Positions 34,923 through 43,931 of a stretch of DNA of 64,000 bases are shown here, piece after piece. The translations under genes were made by a program, and so were the position numbers. Under the pieces are notes generated by a model. The model did no database searches. It was not told the DNA's origin and saw only the letters and a list, made by a program, of their open reading frames with translations. Source of the DNA: GCA-2683135 sp964507445 (GTDB taxonomy: Bacteria; Planctomycetota; GCA-002687715). Position 1 is the stretch's first letter. Each line of letters begins with the position of its first letter. Where the stretch lies: NCBI GenBank assembly GCA_964507445.1, contig CAZDQF010000004.1, positions 258,032 to 322,031 on the forward strand, written 5' to 3'.

Positions 34923-35980
34923 CGGCCACGCCTCCGCAGCCGCCCGGAGGTCACCAGGAGGAACGCGAGCAGCGCCCCGTCTACCCACCACATCCCGGGG
35001 ATCGCTCCGACGAAGCCGTCCTTGACCCAGCTCCGCCCGGCCAGCAGGCTCAGCTGGTAGACGAGGCAGGCGCTGACCCACAGGAGACCCTGGGCGGCGA
35101 CGCCCCCGAGACCACCGCTGAACCCCGCCACCCGGAGCGCCAGGAATCCGAGGAGCAGCGTGCTGAGGGCGCGGGACGCCCGCCACTGGAACTCGGCCAC
35201 GTCCTCGGGATGGTCAGACGCCATCAGGGCCCTGGTCACCGCCGCCTTCCGCTTGTACCCCACCTTGGGCAAGCGCCCGCCGAAGTCGGCGCTGGTGCTG
35301 ATGGACCCGGCCTCGCCTTGGTAGCTCGCCGGGCCCCCGTGAGGCAGGTCGTACACCCGGACCCCCGAGACCGTGAGCTCCGCCTTGCCCGTGCCGGCCT
35401 CCGCGCGCACGACGCGATCCGCTCGCACCACACGATCCCGTCCGGGCTCCCTGTTCCAGATGAACACCTGCTCCATGGCCCGCGCATCACCGGCGCCCGC
35501 GAACACCACGCGGTTGCCGTCGGGCCCGGAGTAGAACCGACCGGACTCGATGCCCTCGAAGTCGAACGCCGCCTCTGCCTCACGCTGCATCTCGTAGAGC
35601 TGCTGGTAGGCCTGCGGCCGCAAGGTCATGGAGACATAGCCGACCGCCAACGCAGCCACGACGAACAACGGGGCCAGGGCGAGGCCGACGTCGGCGACGC
35701 CCACACCCAGTGCGCGCAGGGCCACCGCCTCCTCCGTTCGACGAAGGCGCGCCACCGCCAGGATCACGGCCACGTAGAGGGCCACGGGCAGGACCACATC
35801 GAGGGCGATGACGGCCTTCAGCCCCACGAGCTGGGCCACGAACTCAGGCTTCAACAGTCCGGAGGCCGCGCGAGCCAGGAAGAGGGCCAGCGAGTACGCC
35901 GCGAAGATGCCGGTGAACACCAGGCTCACCACCACCCATCGCACCAGCACGCCGGTCCGTAGGTATCGATCCAGGATCAT
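34919..35980 (-). CDS. lptF: LPS-export permease LptF
   Basis: A 353-residue YjgP/YjgQ-family permease beginning MILDRYLRTGVLVRW, the usual LptF opening. It has six helices in two groups of three around a periplasmic domain (~120-260). The gene is coupled to the lptG-like gene by ATGA. The ATG at 35980 has no clear ribosome binding site. The divergent lptB-like gene starts 62 bp away, so both halves of the export machine share one regulatory region. The presence of LptB/F/G indicates an LPS-type outer membrane. Confidence 0.82.
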   Translation of the reverse strand: MILDRYLRTGVLVRWVVVSLVFTGIFAAYSLALFLARAASGLLKPEFVAQLVGLKAVIALDVVLPVALYVAVILAVARLRRTEEAVALRALGVGVADVGLALAPLFVVAALAVGYVSMTLRPQAYQQLYEMQREAEAAFDFEGIESGRFYSGPDGNRVVFAGAGDARAMEQVFIWNREPGRDRVVRADRVVRAEAGTGKAELTVSGVRVYDLPHGGPASYQGEAGSISTSADFGGRLPKVGYKRKAAVTRALMASDHPEDVAEFQWRASRALSTLLLGFLALRVAGFSGGLGGVAAQGLLWVSACLVYQLSLLAGRSWVKDGFVGAIPGMWWVDGALLAFLLVTSGRLRRRGR

Positions 35981-36042
35981 GGTTCGGCGGCCGCGTGGTT
36001 CGCAGCCGGGAGACGCTATCATGCCGGACAGAGGCATCACCC

Positions 36043-36762
36043 GTGCTACAAGTCGACCACTTGAACGTCCGAATCCAGGGACGCCCGGTCCTCGAAGACG
36101 TGTCCCTGGCGGTGGACAGGGGACAGGTCGTGGGATTGCTGGGCCCCAACGGAGCCGGCAAGACCACCTGCTTCCGCACCATCCTGGGGCAGGTGCGCCC
36201 GCGCCGGGGCGAGATCCGACTCGACGGCCAGAGCCTCCATGACGCCCCCATGCATGTCCGGGCACGGCTCGGGATCGGGTATCTCCCGCAGGAGCCATCC
36301 GTGTTCCGCGGCCTCAGCGTCAGCCGGAACATCATGGCCGTGCTGCAGCTACGCAAGGACCTGGGTCGGGCCGAGCGCCGCCAGGAGTGCGCCCGCCTGA
36401 TGGACGAGCTGGAGATCCGACCCATCCGCAAGACGCGGGGGGCCCACCTGTCCGGCGGCGAACGGAGGCGCGTGGAGATCGCTCGGGCGCTGGCCATGAA
36501 CCCCAGCTACGTGCTCCTCGACGAGCCGTTCGCCGGGGTCGATCCGGTCTCCGTGGGGGAGATCCAGCGCCTGGTCGGGCAGCTGGTCACCCGGGGCATC
36601 GGGGTTCTGGTCACAGACCATAACGTAAGGGAGACACTGACGTTATGTGACTTCGCCTACATCCTCTCCCATGGCCGGATCCTGGCGGAAGGGTCTCCCG
36701 CAGCCATCATCGAACACGACGGTGTGCGGGAGGCGTACCTGGGCGACGACTTCTCCATGTGA
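36043..36762 (+). CDS. lptB: LPS-export ATPase LptB
   Basis: A 239-residue ABC ATPase. It has Walker A GPNGAGKTT (35-43), signature LSGGERRRVEIARA, Walker B YVLLDEPFAGVDP and the switch segment VTDHNVRETL, all typical of LptB. The start is GTG 36043 with GAGG eight bases upstream. A TATCAT element at 36017-36022 is a plausible -10. It is divergent from the lptF/lptG-like pair and would power their extraction of LPS from the inner membrane. Confidence 0.88.
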   Translation: MLQVDHLNVRIQGRPVLEDVSLAVDRGQVVGLLGPNGAGKTTCFRTILGQVRPRRGEIRLDGQSLHDAPMHVRARLGIGYLPQEPSVFRGLSVSRNIMAVLQLRKDLGRAERRQECARLMDELEIRPIRKTRGAHLSGGERRRVEIARALAMNPSYVLLDEPFAGVDPVSVGEIQRLVGQLVTRGIGVLVTDHNVRETLTLCDFAYILSHGRILAEGSPAAIIEHDGVREAYLGDDFSM

Positions 36763-36807
36763 ACGCCCGCCGATTCCGGGAAATGAACCGTCGCCAACCC
36801 CGACCTC

Positions 36808-36846
36808 GTTACGTAACCTTTGGGGCAGTTCGTGGTTGGGCCAACC
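36808..36846. promoter_or_regulatory. palindromes in the spacer before the diacylglycerol-kinase-like gene
   Basis: The 163-bp spacer holds the perfect palindrome GTTACGTAAC (36808-36817) and, nearby, GGTTGG-G-CCAACC. Such compact palindromes could be repressor sites for the downstream gene. No -10/-35 pair is clear. Confidence 0.3.
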
Positions 36847-36925
36847 TCAAAATTGTGGGAAAAGAGTGCGGCCACCCATGCCGCCGGTCTTCCGATTCGC
36901 CGGCGGCGCCTGCCAAGAGGAGCGT

Positions 36926-38035
36926 ATGAAAGCCGAGACCGAGCGCCTTCAGTCGCCGACAGGGCTGACCCAGCAACCTCATCGAACCGCCGCAGCACCG
37001 GAAGCCGGGGCCCGCACCGCACCGGCCCCCAGCCCCCATCAGAAACTCGCCGCCACGGCCTCTGAGAGACCGCTGCGCCTGGGGGTGGTGAGCGGACTCG
37101 GCTACCGCAACGTCAAGGGCTCCCTCGAGAAGACCAGCGCCCTGCTCCGCACCGCGGGGAACGTCGAGCACCACGTGGTCGAGAGCCCGGAGGACGTGGC
37201 CCAGACCCTGGATGCCTATGAGGAAGCGGGCATGGACATCGTCGCCGTGAGCGGCGGCGACGGCACGGTCTCCATGGTGGCCACCCACCTCCTGACCCGC
37301 TCCAAATCACCCACCCCCCCCATCGTCGCCGTTCTGCGCGGCGGTCGGACCAACATGACCGCCGGAGACGTGGGGATGGAGGGCAACCAGGTGCGTGCCC
37401 TCAAGCAGCTCCTCGCCTGGTCCGAGAACCCCGACGTGGAGTCGGCGACCCTGATCCAGCGCCAGCTCATCGGCGTCGGTTCCCCCGGGCACCTGCCCTC
37501 CTGCGGGTTCTTCGTCGGCGGAGGCGCCATCTACCAGGGGTCTCTGGACACCTGGAAGTTCCGCGACCAGAGCAAGGTGCCGTGGATGCGCACCGGTCTC
37601 GGGACCGCCACCAGCATCGTCAAGCTGGTGACCCGGCACCTGTGGTCTCGCTCGGCCTTCGAGCCGACCCAGGCGCGGTTCCGGGTGAACGAACAGGACG
37701 GCCCCCAGGAAGATGCCTGGTGCGTGTTCATGGCTACGACCCTGGACCGCATGGCCCTGGGCATCTATCCGTTCTGGGGCGATCGCGGCGGTCCCATCCG
37801 GATGATGGCGGTGAGCCAGGATCACAAGAAGCTGATCCGGGCAGGCGCGCGCGCGGTGTGGGGCAAACCGAGCCGTCACCTCAACGAAGCGAACGGGTAT
37901 CACGGCTTCAGCGGCCATCGGATCACCCTGGAGCTGCCCTCCAGCGGGGTCACCCTGGACGGCGAGATCATCAAGCCCGTGGACGGCACCCTGCGCATGG
38001 GTATCGCAGGCGAGCTGAACTTCCTCCGGCTCTGA
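36926..38035 (+). CDS. diacylglycerol-kinase-like protein
   Basis: A 369-residue protein whose N-terminal ~45 residues are low-complexity Ala/Pro. The rest matches the DagK/LCB5-type lipid-kinase fold: LRLGVVSGLGYRNVKGSLE opens the nucleotide-binding domain, VSGGDGTVSMVA near 109-119 is the catalytic glycine motif, and VTLDGEIIKP lies in the C-terminal beta domain. It could phosphorylate diacylglycerol, feeding phosphatidate to the TAM41-like enzyme, or another lipid. The ATG at 36926 follows AGAGGAG by three bases, slightly close. The next gene begins 25 bp downstream. Confidence 0.75.
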   Translation: MKAETERLQSPTGLTQQPHRTAAAPEAGARTAPAPSPHQKLAATASERPLRLGVVSGLGYRNVKGSLEKTSALLRTAGNVEHHVVESPEDVAQTLDAYEEAGMDIVAVSGGDGTVSMVATHLLTRSKSPTPPIVAVLRGGRTNMTAGDVGMEGNQVRALKQLLAWSENPDVESATLIQRQLIGVGSPGHLPSCGFFVGGGAIYQGSLDTWKFRDQSKVPWMRTGLGTATSIVKLVTRHLWSRSAFEPTQARFRVNEQDGPQEDAWCVFMATTLDRMALGIYPFWGDRGGPIRMMAVSQDHKKLIRAGARAVWGKPSRHLNEANGYHGFSGHRITLELPSSGVTLDGEIIKPVDGTLRMGIAGELNFLRL

Positions 38036-38060
38036 TCCTGTAGTCAGCGGGGGTCTGGCC

Positions 38061-39461
38061 ATGGACGACCGCGCCGTCCGTGAACGGCTTCATGAGCGTC
38101 AGCGCAAGCTGATGGCGCGACTGCTCCCCGGATACGGTCGTCGTATACGGACGCTCGAAGAGCACCTCTACCCGGGCTACCGCTTCGGGTGGCGGGTGGC
38201 CGAGGCTCCGGCGCTCATCGACCCCGAGCTGTTCGGGCGGGACCTGGATGTGGCCCGACGACTCCTGGACCCCTACTTCACGGATGTCTTTCGTGAACGC
38301 TACGCAGATCACGTGCCCGCGCGCTTCCGCCGCCCGGACGACAGCGGGTGGTTCCCGCGGTTCATCGCCACCGACTACCAGCGGGTGTGGCAGGAGGATC
38401 GCGGGACGTTCCGCTGGTGCGTCCCGGAGATCCAGTCCTTCCCCGGGAACCTGTTCCTCAAACCAGCCATGCTCATGGCCTGCCTCCCGGAGCTGCCCGG
38501 GATCGACGAGCGACACCTGTTCCTCGACCCGCGGTTCCAGAGCCACGCGGACTACACAGGGTTCCTGCGGGCGCACATCCTTGGCGCTCATCCTCCCGAA
38601 GACACCATCGTCCTGGAGGTCAGGCCGCACCAGCAGGTGACCCATGTGGACATGTTCCTGGCAGCTCGGCACCTGAGGTGTGCGGTGGTCGGCCTGGAGG
38701 ACATCCGCGTGGACCCGGCCACCCATGAGGTCCACTACACGAAGGCCACGGTGATCGAGGATGGCGCGCCGCGGACCCGCAGCTTCGAGCCTCCCCGCAC
38801 CGCCCGCAACATCCTCTCCCGCTGCCTCCCCGAAGAGCTGGATCAACTCATGGACGACCCGGCGGAGCGCTTCACCCCGGCGCACGCCCAGGCCCTGTTC
38901 CAGGACAGCATCCGCTTCGACACCGCCCGGTGGGTGGTGCACCCCCAGGACTTCTTCGTCCTCTCCAAGGCGACCCTGGTCGGCAACCCCCACCATGACC
39001 CGCCGCTCCGTCCTCTGACGAGGCATCTGCTCGACACGCTGGAGGGAGAAGGTCGGGCGCTCACGGACGGCGTGGTGAAGCCTGCTTACGCCGCGGGAGG
39101 GCGCGGGCTCCTGGGCCTGGGACAGGACCTGGATCCAAAACGCCTGGCGGAGCTGTGCGACGCGGGGGATGGCGCCGACCCCATGGACACGCAACTGTGG
39201 CAGGAACGCTACGGCGCAGACCCCTTCGACCGCTCCCGCATCGAGGGCTACCGACCGACGAACGCGGAGGACGGCGACCCGGTGTACCACGAGCTGCGCA
39301 TCATGTGGGCCGCCACCAGCCAACCCGGTTCCTCCTCCGTCGAGCTCGTGCCCCTCACCGGCCTGACCCGCTGGAGCCGCGTCGGGTTTGCCGCCAACGC
39401 GCGCCACCAGATCACGCCGTTCACGGGGACCCACGGGATCCTCGTCACCGACCTGGAGTAA
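38061..39461 (+). CDS. ATP-grasp-like protein, function unknown
   Basis: A 466-residue protein. The C-terminal half has GVVKPAYAAGGRGLLGLG near residue 335 and HELRIMWA near 410, which resemble the ATP-binding Lys/Gly loop and metal-binding Glu/Arg of ATP-grasp ligases. The middle, with VLEVRPHQQVTHVDMFLAA and DFFVLSKATLVGN, resembles circularly permuted (glutathionylspermidine-synthase-like) ATP-grasps. No membrane or signal segment is seen. It follows the kinase-like gene by 25 bp and is probably co-transcribed. The ligase substrates are unknown and the family call is tentative. Confidence 0.5.
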   Translation: MDDRAVRERLHERQRKLMARLLPGYGRRIRTLEEHLYPGYRFGWRVAEAPALIDPELFGRDLDVARRLLDPYFTDVFRERYADHVPARFRRPDDSGWFPRFIATDYQRVWQEDRGTFRWCVPEIQSFPGNLFLKPAMLMACLPELPGIDERHLFLDPRFQSHADYTGFLRAHILGAHPPEDTIVLEVRPHQQVTHVDMFLAARHLRCAVVGLEDIRVDPATHEVHYTKATVIEDGAPRTRSFEPPRTARNILSRCLPEELDQLMDDPAERFTPAHAQALFQDSIRFDTARWVVHPQDFFVLSKATLVGNPHHDPPLRPLTRHLLDTLEGEGRALTDGVVKPAYAAGGRGLLGLGQDLDPKRLAELCDAGDGADPMDTQLWQERYGADPFDRSRIEGYRPTNAEDGDPVYHELRIMWAATSQPGSSSVELVPLTGLTRWSRVGFAANARHQITPFTGTHGILVTDLE

Positions 39462-39476
39462 CCGCGGGCCCGCCGC

Positions 39477-40649
39477 TCAGTAGGTGAGGCGCTTCTCGAA
39501 AGTCAGCGGCATAGTGGCCAGGTGATCCGCGATGCGCTCGCCAGAGCTGCCGTCACCGTACAGGGTGTCGGAATCCGGGCGACCTCGCTCGCGCCACGTC
39601 ACGATGGCCTTGGCGATCGCCTCTCGATCGTAGTCCACATCCATGACGTTGCCGCCACGATCGCGACCAGCCTGGCGCCCGCCGATGTTCACCGCAGGGA
39701 CGCCGAGCCAGGCGCACTCGCGGATACCCACGCTGCTGTTGCCCACGATGCAATCCGCGCGGTTCAGCAATCGGATGAACGCCTCCGGCGGCAGGCTCTT
39801 GAAGAAGTGCATGTTCTGCGGATCACGATGCTCGCGGAATGAGCGGATCCCGCTGGAGGTCCCGTCCGATCCCGCGTCCACGTTCGGCCAGAACCAGAGC
39901 ACCGGGTGCCCCAGGTCCGCGACCGCGTACAGGGTCTCCAAGACGTTCTCCCGTGAGGCCTGATATTCGGTGGTCACCGAGTGCTGCAACACCACGAGAT
40001 AGCCGTCCGAGATATCGAGCCGCGGGCCGACGCCCCCGTACAGATCAAACACGTCATCTGGCGATGACGCGAACGCCGGGGCAATGGCTCGCTTGGCGAC
40101 GTCGATGGAGGGGCACCCCGTGATCTTCACGGCATCCGCGTTCTCCCCCATGCGAATGACCCGCTGGGCCGCGGGATCGCTGGCCACAAAGTGGAGATCA
40201 GACAGCTTGGTGATCGCGTGGCGCACCTTCTCGTCGATGGACCCGGTCACCTCCCCTCCCTGGACATGAGCCAGCGGGATGTGCAGGTAACTGGCGGCGA
40301 TCGCCGTGGCCATGGTCTCGAACCGGTCCGCGATGGACACCACGGCGTCAGGCTGCAGGCTATCGAAGGTCGTGGCCAGCTCCGCCACCCCGAGCCCGGT
40401 GGACTTCGCCGAGGTCACCAGGTTCTCGCCCTCCAGGATCATGTACACCCGGCGGTCGATGGGGAAACCCTCCTCCTCGATGGTCCGGTCCGTACCGCCA
40501 TAGCGGTTCAACAGCGCGGAGGCAGCCACGACGAGCTGAAGCTCGAGATCCGGATGCGCCTTGATGGCCGCGAGCAGAGAGCGGCATCGAGAGTAGCTGG
40601 GCCGTGCGGTGATGACGACGCAGATCTTCCTCTTCGTGGATTCAGCCAT
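39477..40649 (-). CDS. neuC: NeuC-like UDP-GlcNAc 2-epimerase (hydrolysing)
   Basis: A 390-residue GT-B-fold enzyme. ICVVITARPSYSRC opens the first strand, DRFETMATAIAA and HVQGGEVTGSIDEKVRHA follow, and SSVGIRECAWLGVPAVNIG is the UDP-binding segment. These are hallmarks of hydrolysing UDP-GlcNAc 2-epimerases such as NeuC and NnaA. It releases the sugar that NeuB condenses with phosphoenolpyruvate. Its ATG lies eight bases inside the NeuB gene. A role in legionaminic- or pseudaminic-type pathways is less likely because no dedicated dehydratase or aminotransferase is present here. Confidence 0.87.
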   Translation of the reverse strand: MAESTKRKICVVITARPSYSRCRSLLAAIKAHPDLELQLVVAASALLNRYGGTDRTIEEEGFPIDRRVYMILEGENLVTSAKSTGLGVAELATTFDSLQPDAVVSIADRFETMATAIAASYLHIPLAHVQGGEVTGSIDEKVRHAITKLSDLHFVASDPAAQRVIRMGENADAVKITGCPSIDVAKRAIAPAFASSPDDVFDLYGGVGPRLDISDGYLVVLQHSVTTEYQASRENVLETLYAVADLGHPVLWFWPNVDAGSDGTSSGIRSFREHRDPQNMHFFKSLPPEAFIRLLNRADCIVGNSSVGIRECAWLGVPAVNIGGRQAGRDRGGNVMDVDYDREAIAKAIVTWRERGRPDSDTLYGDGSSGERIADHLATMPLTFEKRLTY

Positions 40650-41697
40650 GGTTCACCAGATCGTCGTGGGACAACAGCGTGTCTTTGCTCACGGATCTCG
40701 AGAGCTCCCGTCCCACGAGGCTCGGGAGGTCGTTCGCAGGGATCCCTGTGCCCGGCTTCTTGAGCGCGAGGTGCTCGGCCTCCAGGACGGTCCCCGCGCT
40801 GAGGTCGTCCGCCGCCACGACGCTCTTCGTGAAGATGGAACGTAACGAGCTCACAGACTCCGGCATCTGGTCCTTCACCACAGGGTTCGCGTACGCCTTC
40901 TCGATCGCGCGCACGCCGCGCACCAGACTCGACAGCTCGGCGGACACGATGGACACAGGCACATCAGGGCCGAACATGTCTCGGCTGAACACAACGTGCA
41001 CCTCTAGGAGCTGGGCCCCCAGAGCCGCGGCAGCGAGCCCCGGGTAGATGTCGCCGGTGTGAGCCGAGAGGCCGACGGCGCAGTCGTACCGGGTCTTGAA
41101 CTCCGCCAACATGTTGAGACCGAGCAACTCGGGAGGGCACGGATACGCGGAGGTGCACTGAAAGACGCCCAGCGGAGCGCCGTGACGCTTCACGCACTCG
41201 ACAGCGGCATCGATCTCGGCCATGAAGCTCATGCCTGTGGAGATCATGACCGGCCGACCGGTCTTGGCCATGGCCTCGATGAGCGCGAGGTTGCTGGTCT
41301 CCCCGGAGGCCACCTTCCAGCCAGCGACACCCACCCGCTCCAGCAGTTCGACGGCCTCCATGGAGAACGGCGAGCTGAGGAACAGGACTCCGGCCTCATC
41401 AGCATGGGCCTTCAACTCGAGCCACTGGGGCTCCTCGAACTCCATCCGCTTCCAGTAGTCGTAGCGCGTCGCGTCCTGCGAGCTGAATGGCTTTCGCCAG
41501 GGCTCATCGGCGGTGCTCTCAGCGTCGGCCAGATGAGTCTGGAACTTCACGGCGTCCGCGCCAGCTGTGGCGGCCAGATCGATGAACGCGTGGGCCATCC
41601 CCAGGCTACCTTCATGGGCCTGCCCGACCTCAGCGATGACGGTACACGGAGCGTCGTCGCGCGGTGCCTGCAGCCACGTGTTCGCGTCTTGGTGCAT
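40642..41697 (-). CDS. neuB: NeuB-like nonulosonic acid synthase
   Basis: A 351-residue TIM-barrel synthase with a C-terminal SAF (antifreeze-like) domain. VIAEVGQAHEGSLGMA, AVKFQTHLADA, KVASGETSN and STGMSFMAEI mark the barrel. The SAF domain begins around residue 285 (SIFTKSVVAADDLSAGTVLE). It condenses an N-acetylhexosamine with phosphoenolpyruvate to give a sialic-acid-like sugar. ATG 41697 is reported. A TTG at 41706 would overlap the neuA-like stop, so that start is also plausible. It belongs to a four-gene overlapped operon. Confidence 0.88.
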   Translation of the reverse strand: MHQDANTWLQAPRDDAPCTVIAEVGQAHEGSLGMAHAFIDLAATAGADAVKFQTHLADAESTADEPWRKPFSSQDATRYDYWKRMEFEEPQWLELKAHADEAGVLFLSSPFSMEAVELLERVGVAGWKVASGETSNLALIEAMAKTGRPVMISTGMSFMAEIDAAVECVKRHGAPLGVFQCTSAYPCPPELLGLNMLAEFKTRYDCAVGLSAHTGDIYPGLAAAALGAQLLEVHVVFSRDMFGPDVPVSIVSAELSSLVRGVRAIEKAYANPVVKDQMPESVSSLRSIFTKSVVAADDLSAGTVLEAEHLALKKPGTGIPANDLPSLVGRELSRSVSKDTLLSHDDLVNHG

Positions 41698-41702
41698 CGC
41701 GG

Positions 41703-42446
41703 TCAAGGTCCGGGGTCACTCTCTGATTCGAGGCGGGCGCGCCGAGCGGCGAGAGCCTCACAATACTCAAGCTCGACAGGATCGTCGATGTTGATCATCG
41801 GTTCATCCGCCACGACCGCCTTGCAGTCCCGCTCGATGATCAGCCCTTCCTCCATCAGGGTGCGCCGACGGACAGCATAGCAAGCTCCGTCTCGCCAGTA
41901 GTACTCGCCATAAGACTGTCTCGGCGCCGTCCGCGCGCCGTCCAGATACGTCTCCACGCACCCCTCTCCATCCAGGCGGAGCAACTTCTCCGGGACGAAG
42001 TGGCCGGGGACGCGTCCGACGGTCACCGCCGCCTCGTGCCCCTCGTCCAACACCTGAGCCACACACCGCTCCACGTCGCGGGCGTAACGCAAGGGCGTGG
42101 TGGGCTGCAGCAACACGGAGCACTCAAACCGACGGCCGAAGTGCTCCTCAGCCGCTCCCCAAGCTTGCTGCCACATCTCCAAGGAGCCCGCGGCGTCCGT
42201 CGCAAACTCCGCAGGTCGCAACCCCGGAACGGCGAGCCCGTGACGGCGCCCTTCGGCCGCCATCTCCTCATCATCTGTGGACAGCAGGGCGCCGCCCAGC
42301 CAAGGCAGTTCCCCGCACGTCTGGGCGGCCCAGCCGATGAGGCTCAGCCCAGCGACCTGACGCAGGTTCTTCCTGTGGACTCCCTTGCTCCCACCCCGCG
42401 CGGGGATCACCGCGACCACGCCAGCTGCTGTCCAGTTCTCAGTCAT
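41703..42446 (-). CDS. neuA: NeuA-like CMP-nonulosonate cytidylyltransferase
   Basis: A 247-residue enzyme beginning MTENWTAAGVVAVIPARGGSKGVHRKN. The nucleotide motif ARGGSKGVHRKN, followed by LLSTDDEE and LLQPTTPLR, is diagnostic of CMP-sialic acid synthetases. It activates the NeuB product with CTP for a transferase. The ATG at 42446 overlaps the stop of the upstream surface-carbohydrate gene (ATGA). The metal-binding Asp pair is in INIDDP near the end. The identity of the nonulosonic acid cannot be fixed by sequence. Confidence 0.88.
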   Translation of the reverse strand: MTENWTAAGVVAVIPARGGSKGVHRKNLRQVAGLSLIGWAAQTCGELPWLGGALLSTDDEEMAAEGRRHGLAVPGLRPAEFATDAAGSLEMWQQAWGAAEEHFGRRFECSVLLQPTTPLRYARDVERCVAQVLDEGHEAAVTVGRVPGHFVPEKLLRLDGEGCVETYLDGARTAPRQSYGEYYWRDGACYAVRRRTLMEEGLIIERDCKAVVADEPMINIDDPVELEYCEALAARRARLESESDPGP

Positions 42447-43753
42447 GAGCTCGACACCTCGAAGAGATCCGGACCCGCGGCACGAACCTCCAGGGGCGCT
42501 CCAGCGCCGCCATCTCCGCCAACGATCGCAGCCAACTCCTGAACCCGCGCCTGGACATCCTCCACGGACAACTCCGGGAAGCGCTGCCGCATGAACGCTG
42601 CGCTGCACCGATCATCCCCCATCTTGCGCTTGGCGACCTTCACGAGAGCGCGGACCTCGGCCGCCAGACGACCGAGAAGCCGCTGACTCCACGGGACGCG
42701 CTCGCCAGCCCGCTCTCCGTCCAGGTCCGCGATCAGGTCAACGATCCTCTCCGACGCCAGCTGATCATGCTCGCGGTGAATGTAACGGTCCAACAAGGCG
42801 TTGCCCGATTCTATCAAGGCAGGGGTCGGCTCGGGGCTTCGCACCGCTTCGATCACGCTGCGGGCATCCCGCGCGACGATGCCCAGCCGATTCGGGAGAT
42901 GGAAGTCGTATCGCTCTGAAGGACGCGGCACGAAAGAGATGATAGGGGTTCCCATGAGGAACCCCTCCACGGCCGTGGTGCACCCGTTATGAATGAGGCA
43001 CGCCGCCGCCTTCAGCCACGGAACGACGTTGCCCTCCGCCAGCACCCGGACGTTCGGGTAAGACGCCAGGTGAGCTCTCCAGAACTCGTGGTTCTCCGCC
43101 GGATGGGGCCGCAAGATGACGGTCCTGCCCGGGAAAGCCGCCGCCACCTCCGGAAGCAACCGTTGAAACTCGGAGAACGTGTTGCGCCGATGATCAAACA
43201 GCCCCGCGGCGTAGTCCGCCGGCAACCCTCGAGATCCATTGCCCTGAACCCACTCACCCGTCTCAGGGTCTTCCCGCATGAGGTTCAGTCGATCTGCGTA
43301 CCCGTTGATGGACCCGAAGTTCGTGTTGACCAGCATAAACTCGCCGTGCTCTCGCCGCAGCTCATCAGCCCGAGCGGCGAAGCGCGGGTGCATCTCAGCG
43401 CGGAGCAAGTCAGCCCGCGGATTGCCCAGGACGGAGACCTGCAGCCCTGCGCTCTTCGGGTGCCCTAACAGGAGTTCCCTGTTGTCCTCTCCCCAGGCCA
43501 CCACGTGATCCACAAGCGGGAGCGCGGCTCGTCCTATCCTGCGTGCGAAGTAGATCTCCTCCGGATAGTGGACCACCGCCTCTTCGTCCCAGGCCATGAT
43601 GCAGTGACCGAGCTGACGCTTGATCCTGAGAATCTCCGTGTTGCGCTGCGTGAGGGACTTGGCGATGCGCGCGTCCAGCGGTTGTTTCCACCCGATGATT
43701 GCGGCAAATCCCCGACGAGCAGCGAGCAACGACTCCAACAGATTGGCATCCAT
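42443..43753 (-). CDS. surface carbohydrate biosynthesis protein, start interrupted by TGA
   Basis: 436 residues remain downstream of an in-frame stop. GHCIMAWDEEAVVHYPEE near 48 and GWKQPLDARIAKSLTQ near 21 match the N-terminal domain of the surface-carbohydrate biosynthesis (CDP-glycerol-transferase-like) family. RPHPAENHEFW and NGCTTAVEGFLMGTP form the C-terminal phosphate-site loops. It probably transfers the CMP-activated sugar or another decoration to a cell-surface polymer. The real start appears to be a GTG at 43798. Codon 14 from there is TGA, with ATG 43753 following after a single intervening codon (GAG). The protein may be translated by reinitiation, or the stop may be an error. 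Confidence 0.75.
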   Translation of the reverse strand: MDANLLESLLAARRGFAAIIGWKQPLDARIAKSLTQRNTEILRIKRQLGHCIMAWDEEAVVHYPEEIYFARRIGRAALPLVDHVVAWGEDNRELLLGHPKSAGLQVSVLGNPRADLLRAEMHPRFAARADELRREHGEFMLVNTNFGSINGYADRLNLMREDPETGEWVQGNGSRGLPADYAAGLFDHRRNTFSEFQRLLPEVAAAFPGRTVILRPHPAENHEFWRAHLASYPNVRVLAEGNVVPWLKAAACLIHNGCTTAVEGFLMGTPIISFVPRPSERYDFHLPNRLGIVARDARSVIEAVRSPEPTPALIESGNALLDRYIHREHDQLASERIVDLIADLDGERAGERVPWSQRLLGRLAAEVRALVKVAKRKMGDDRCSAAFMRQRFPELSVEDVQARVQELAAIVGGDGGAGAPLEVRAAGPDLFEVSSS

Positions 43754-43798
43754 CTCTCACACCTGGTTCTCGACCGGTATCAGCAAGTACCGCTTCAC
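43754..43798 (-). other. 5' coding segment cut off by an in-frame TGA
   Basis: The minus strand reads GAGGAGG, five bases, then GTG AAG CGG and onward, giving MKRYLLIPVENQV followed by TGA (43757-43759) and then E-M-D-A-N. Family members read like PVE...RELD, so TGA stands where CGA (Arg) is expected. It is either a nonsense change, a base error, or a coupled restart at 43753. Confidence 0.65.
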
Positions 43799-43931
43799 CA
43801 CACCTCCTCACGCTGCCTCCGAGTCATTCCACCGCTCGCCACCTCGGACGTCAACTACGTCTCTTCAGCGACGTTCGCGCGTCGCTCACCCAGACGACGG
43901 AGGCGTTGTCCGGCGCGCCGATCCTTGAGAC

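Noticed and set aside
36619..36647. CATAACGT...ACGTTATG 8-bp inverted repeat
   Set aside because: It lies inside the lptB-like coding region near the 3' end, has no promoter nearby, and is of a length expected by chance in a window this size.
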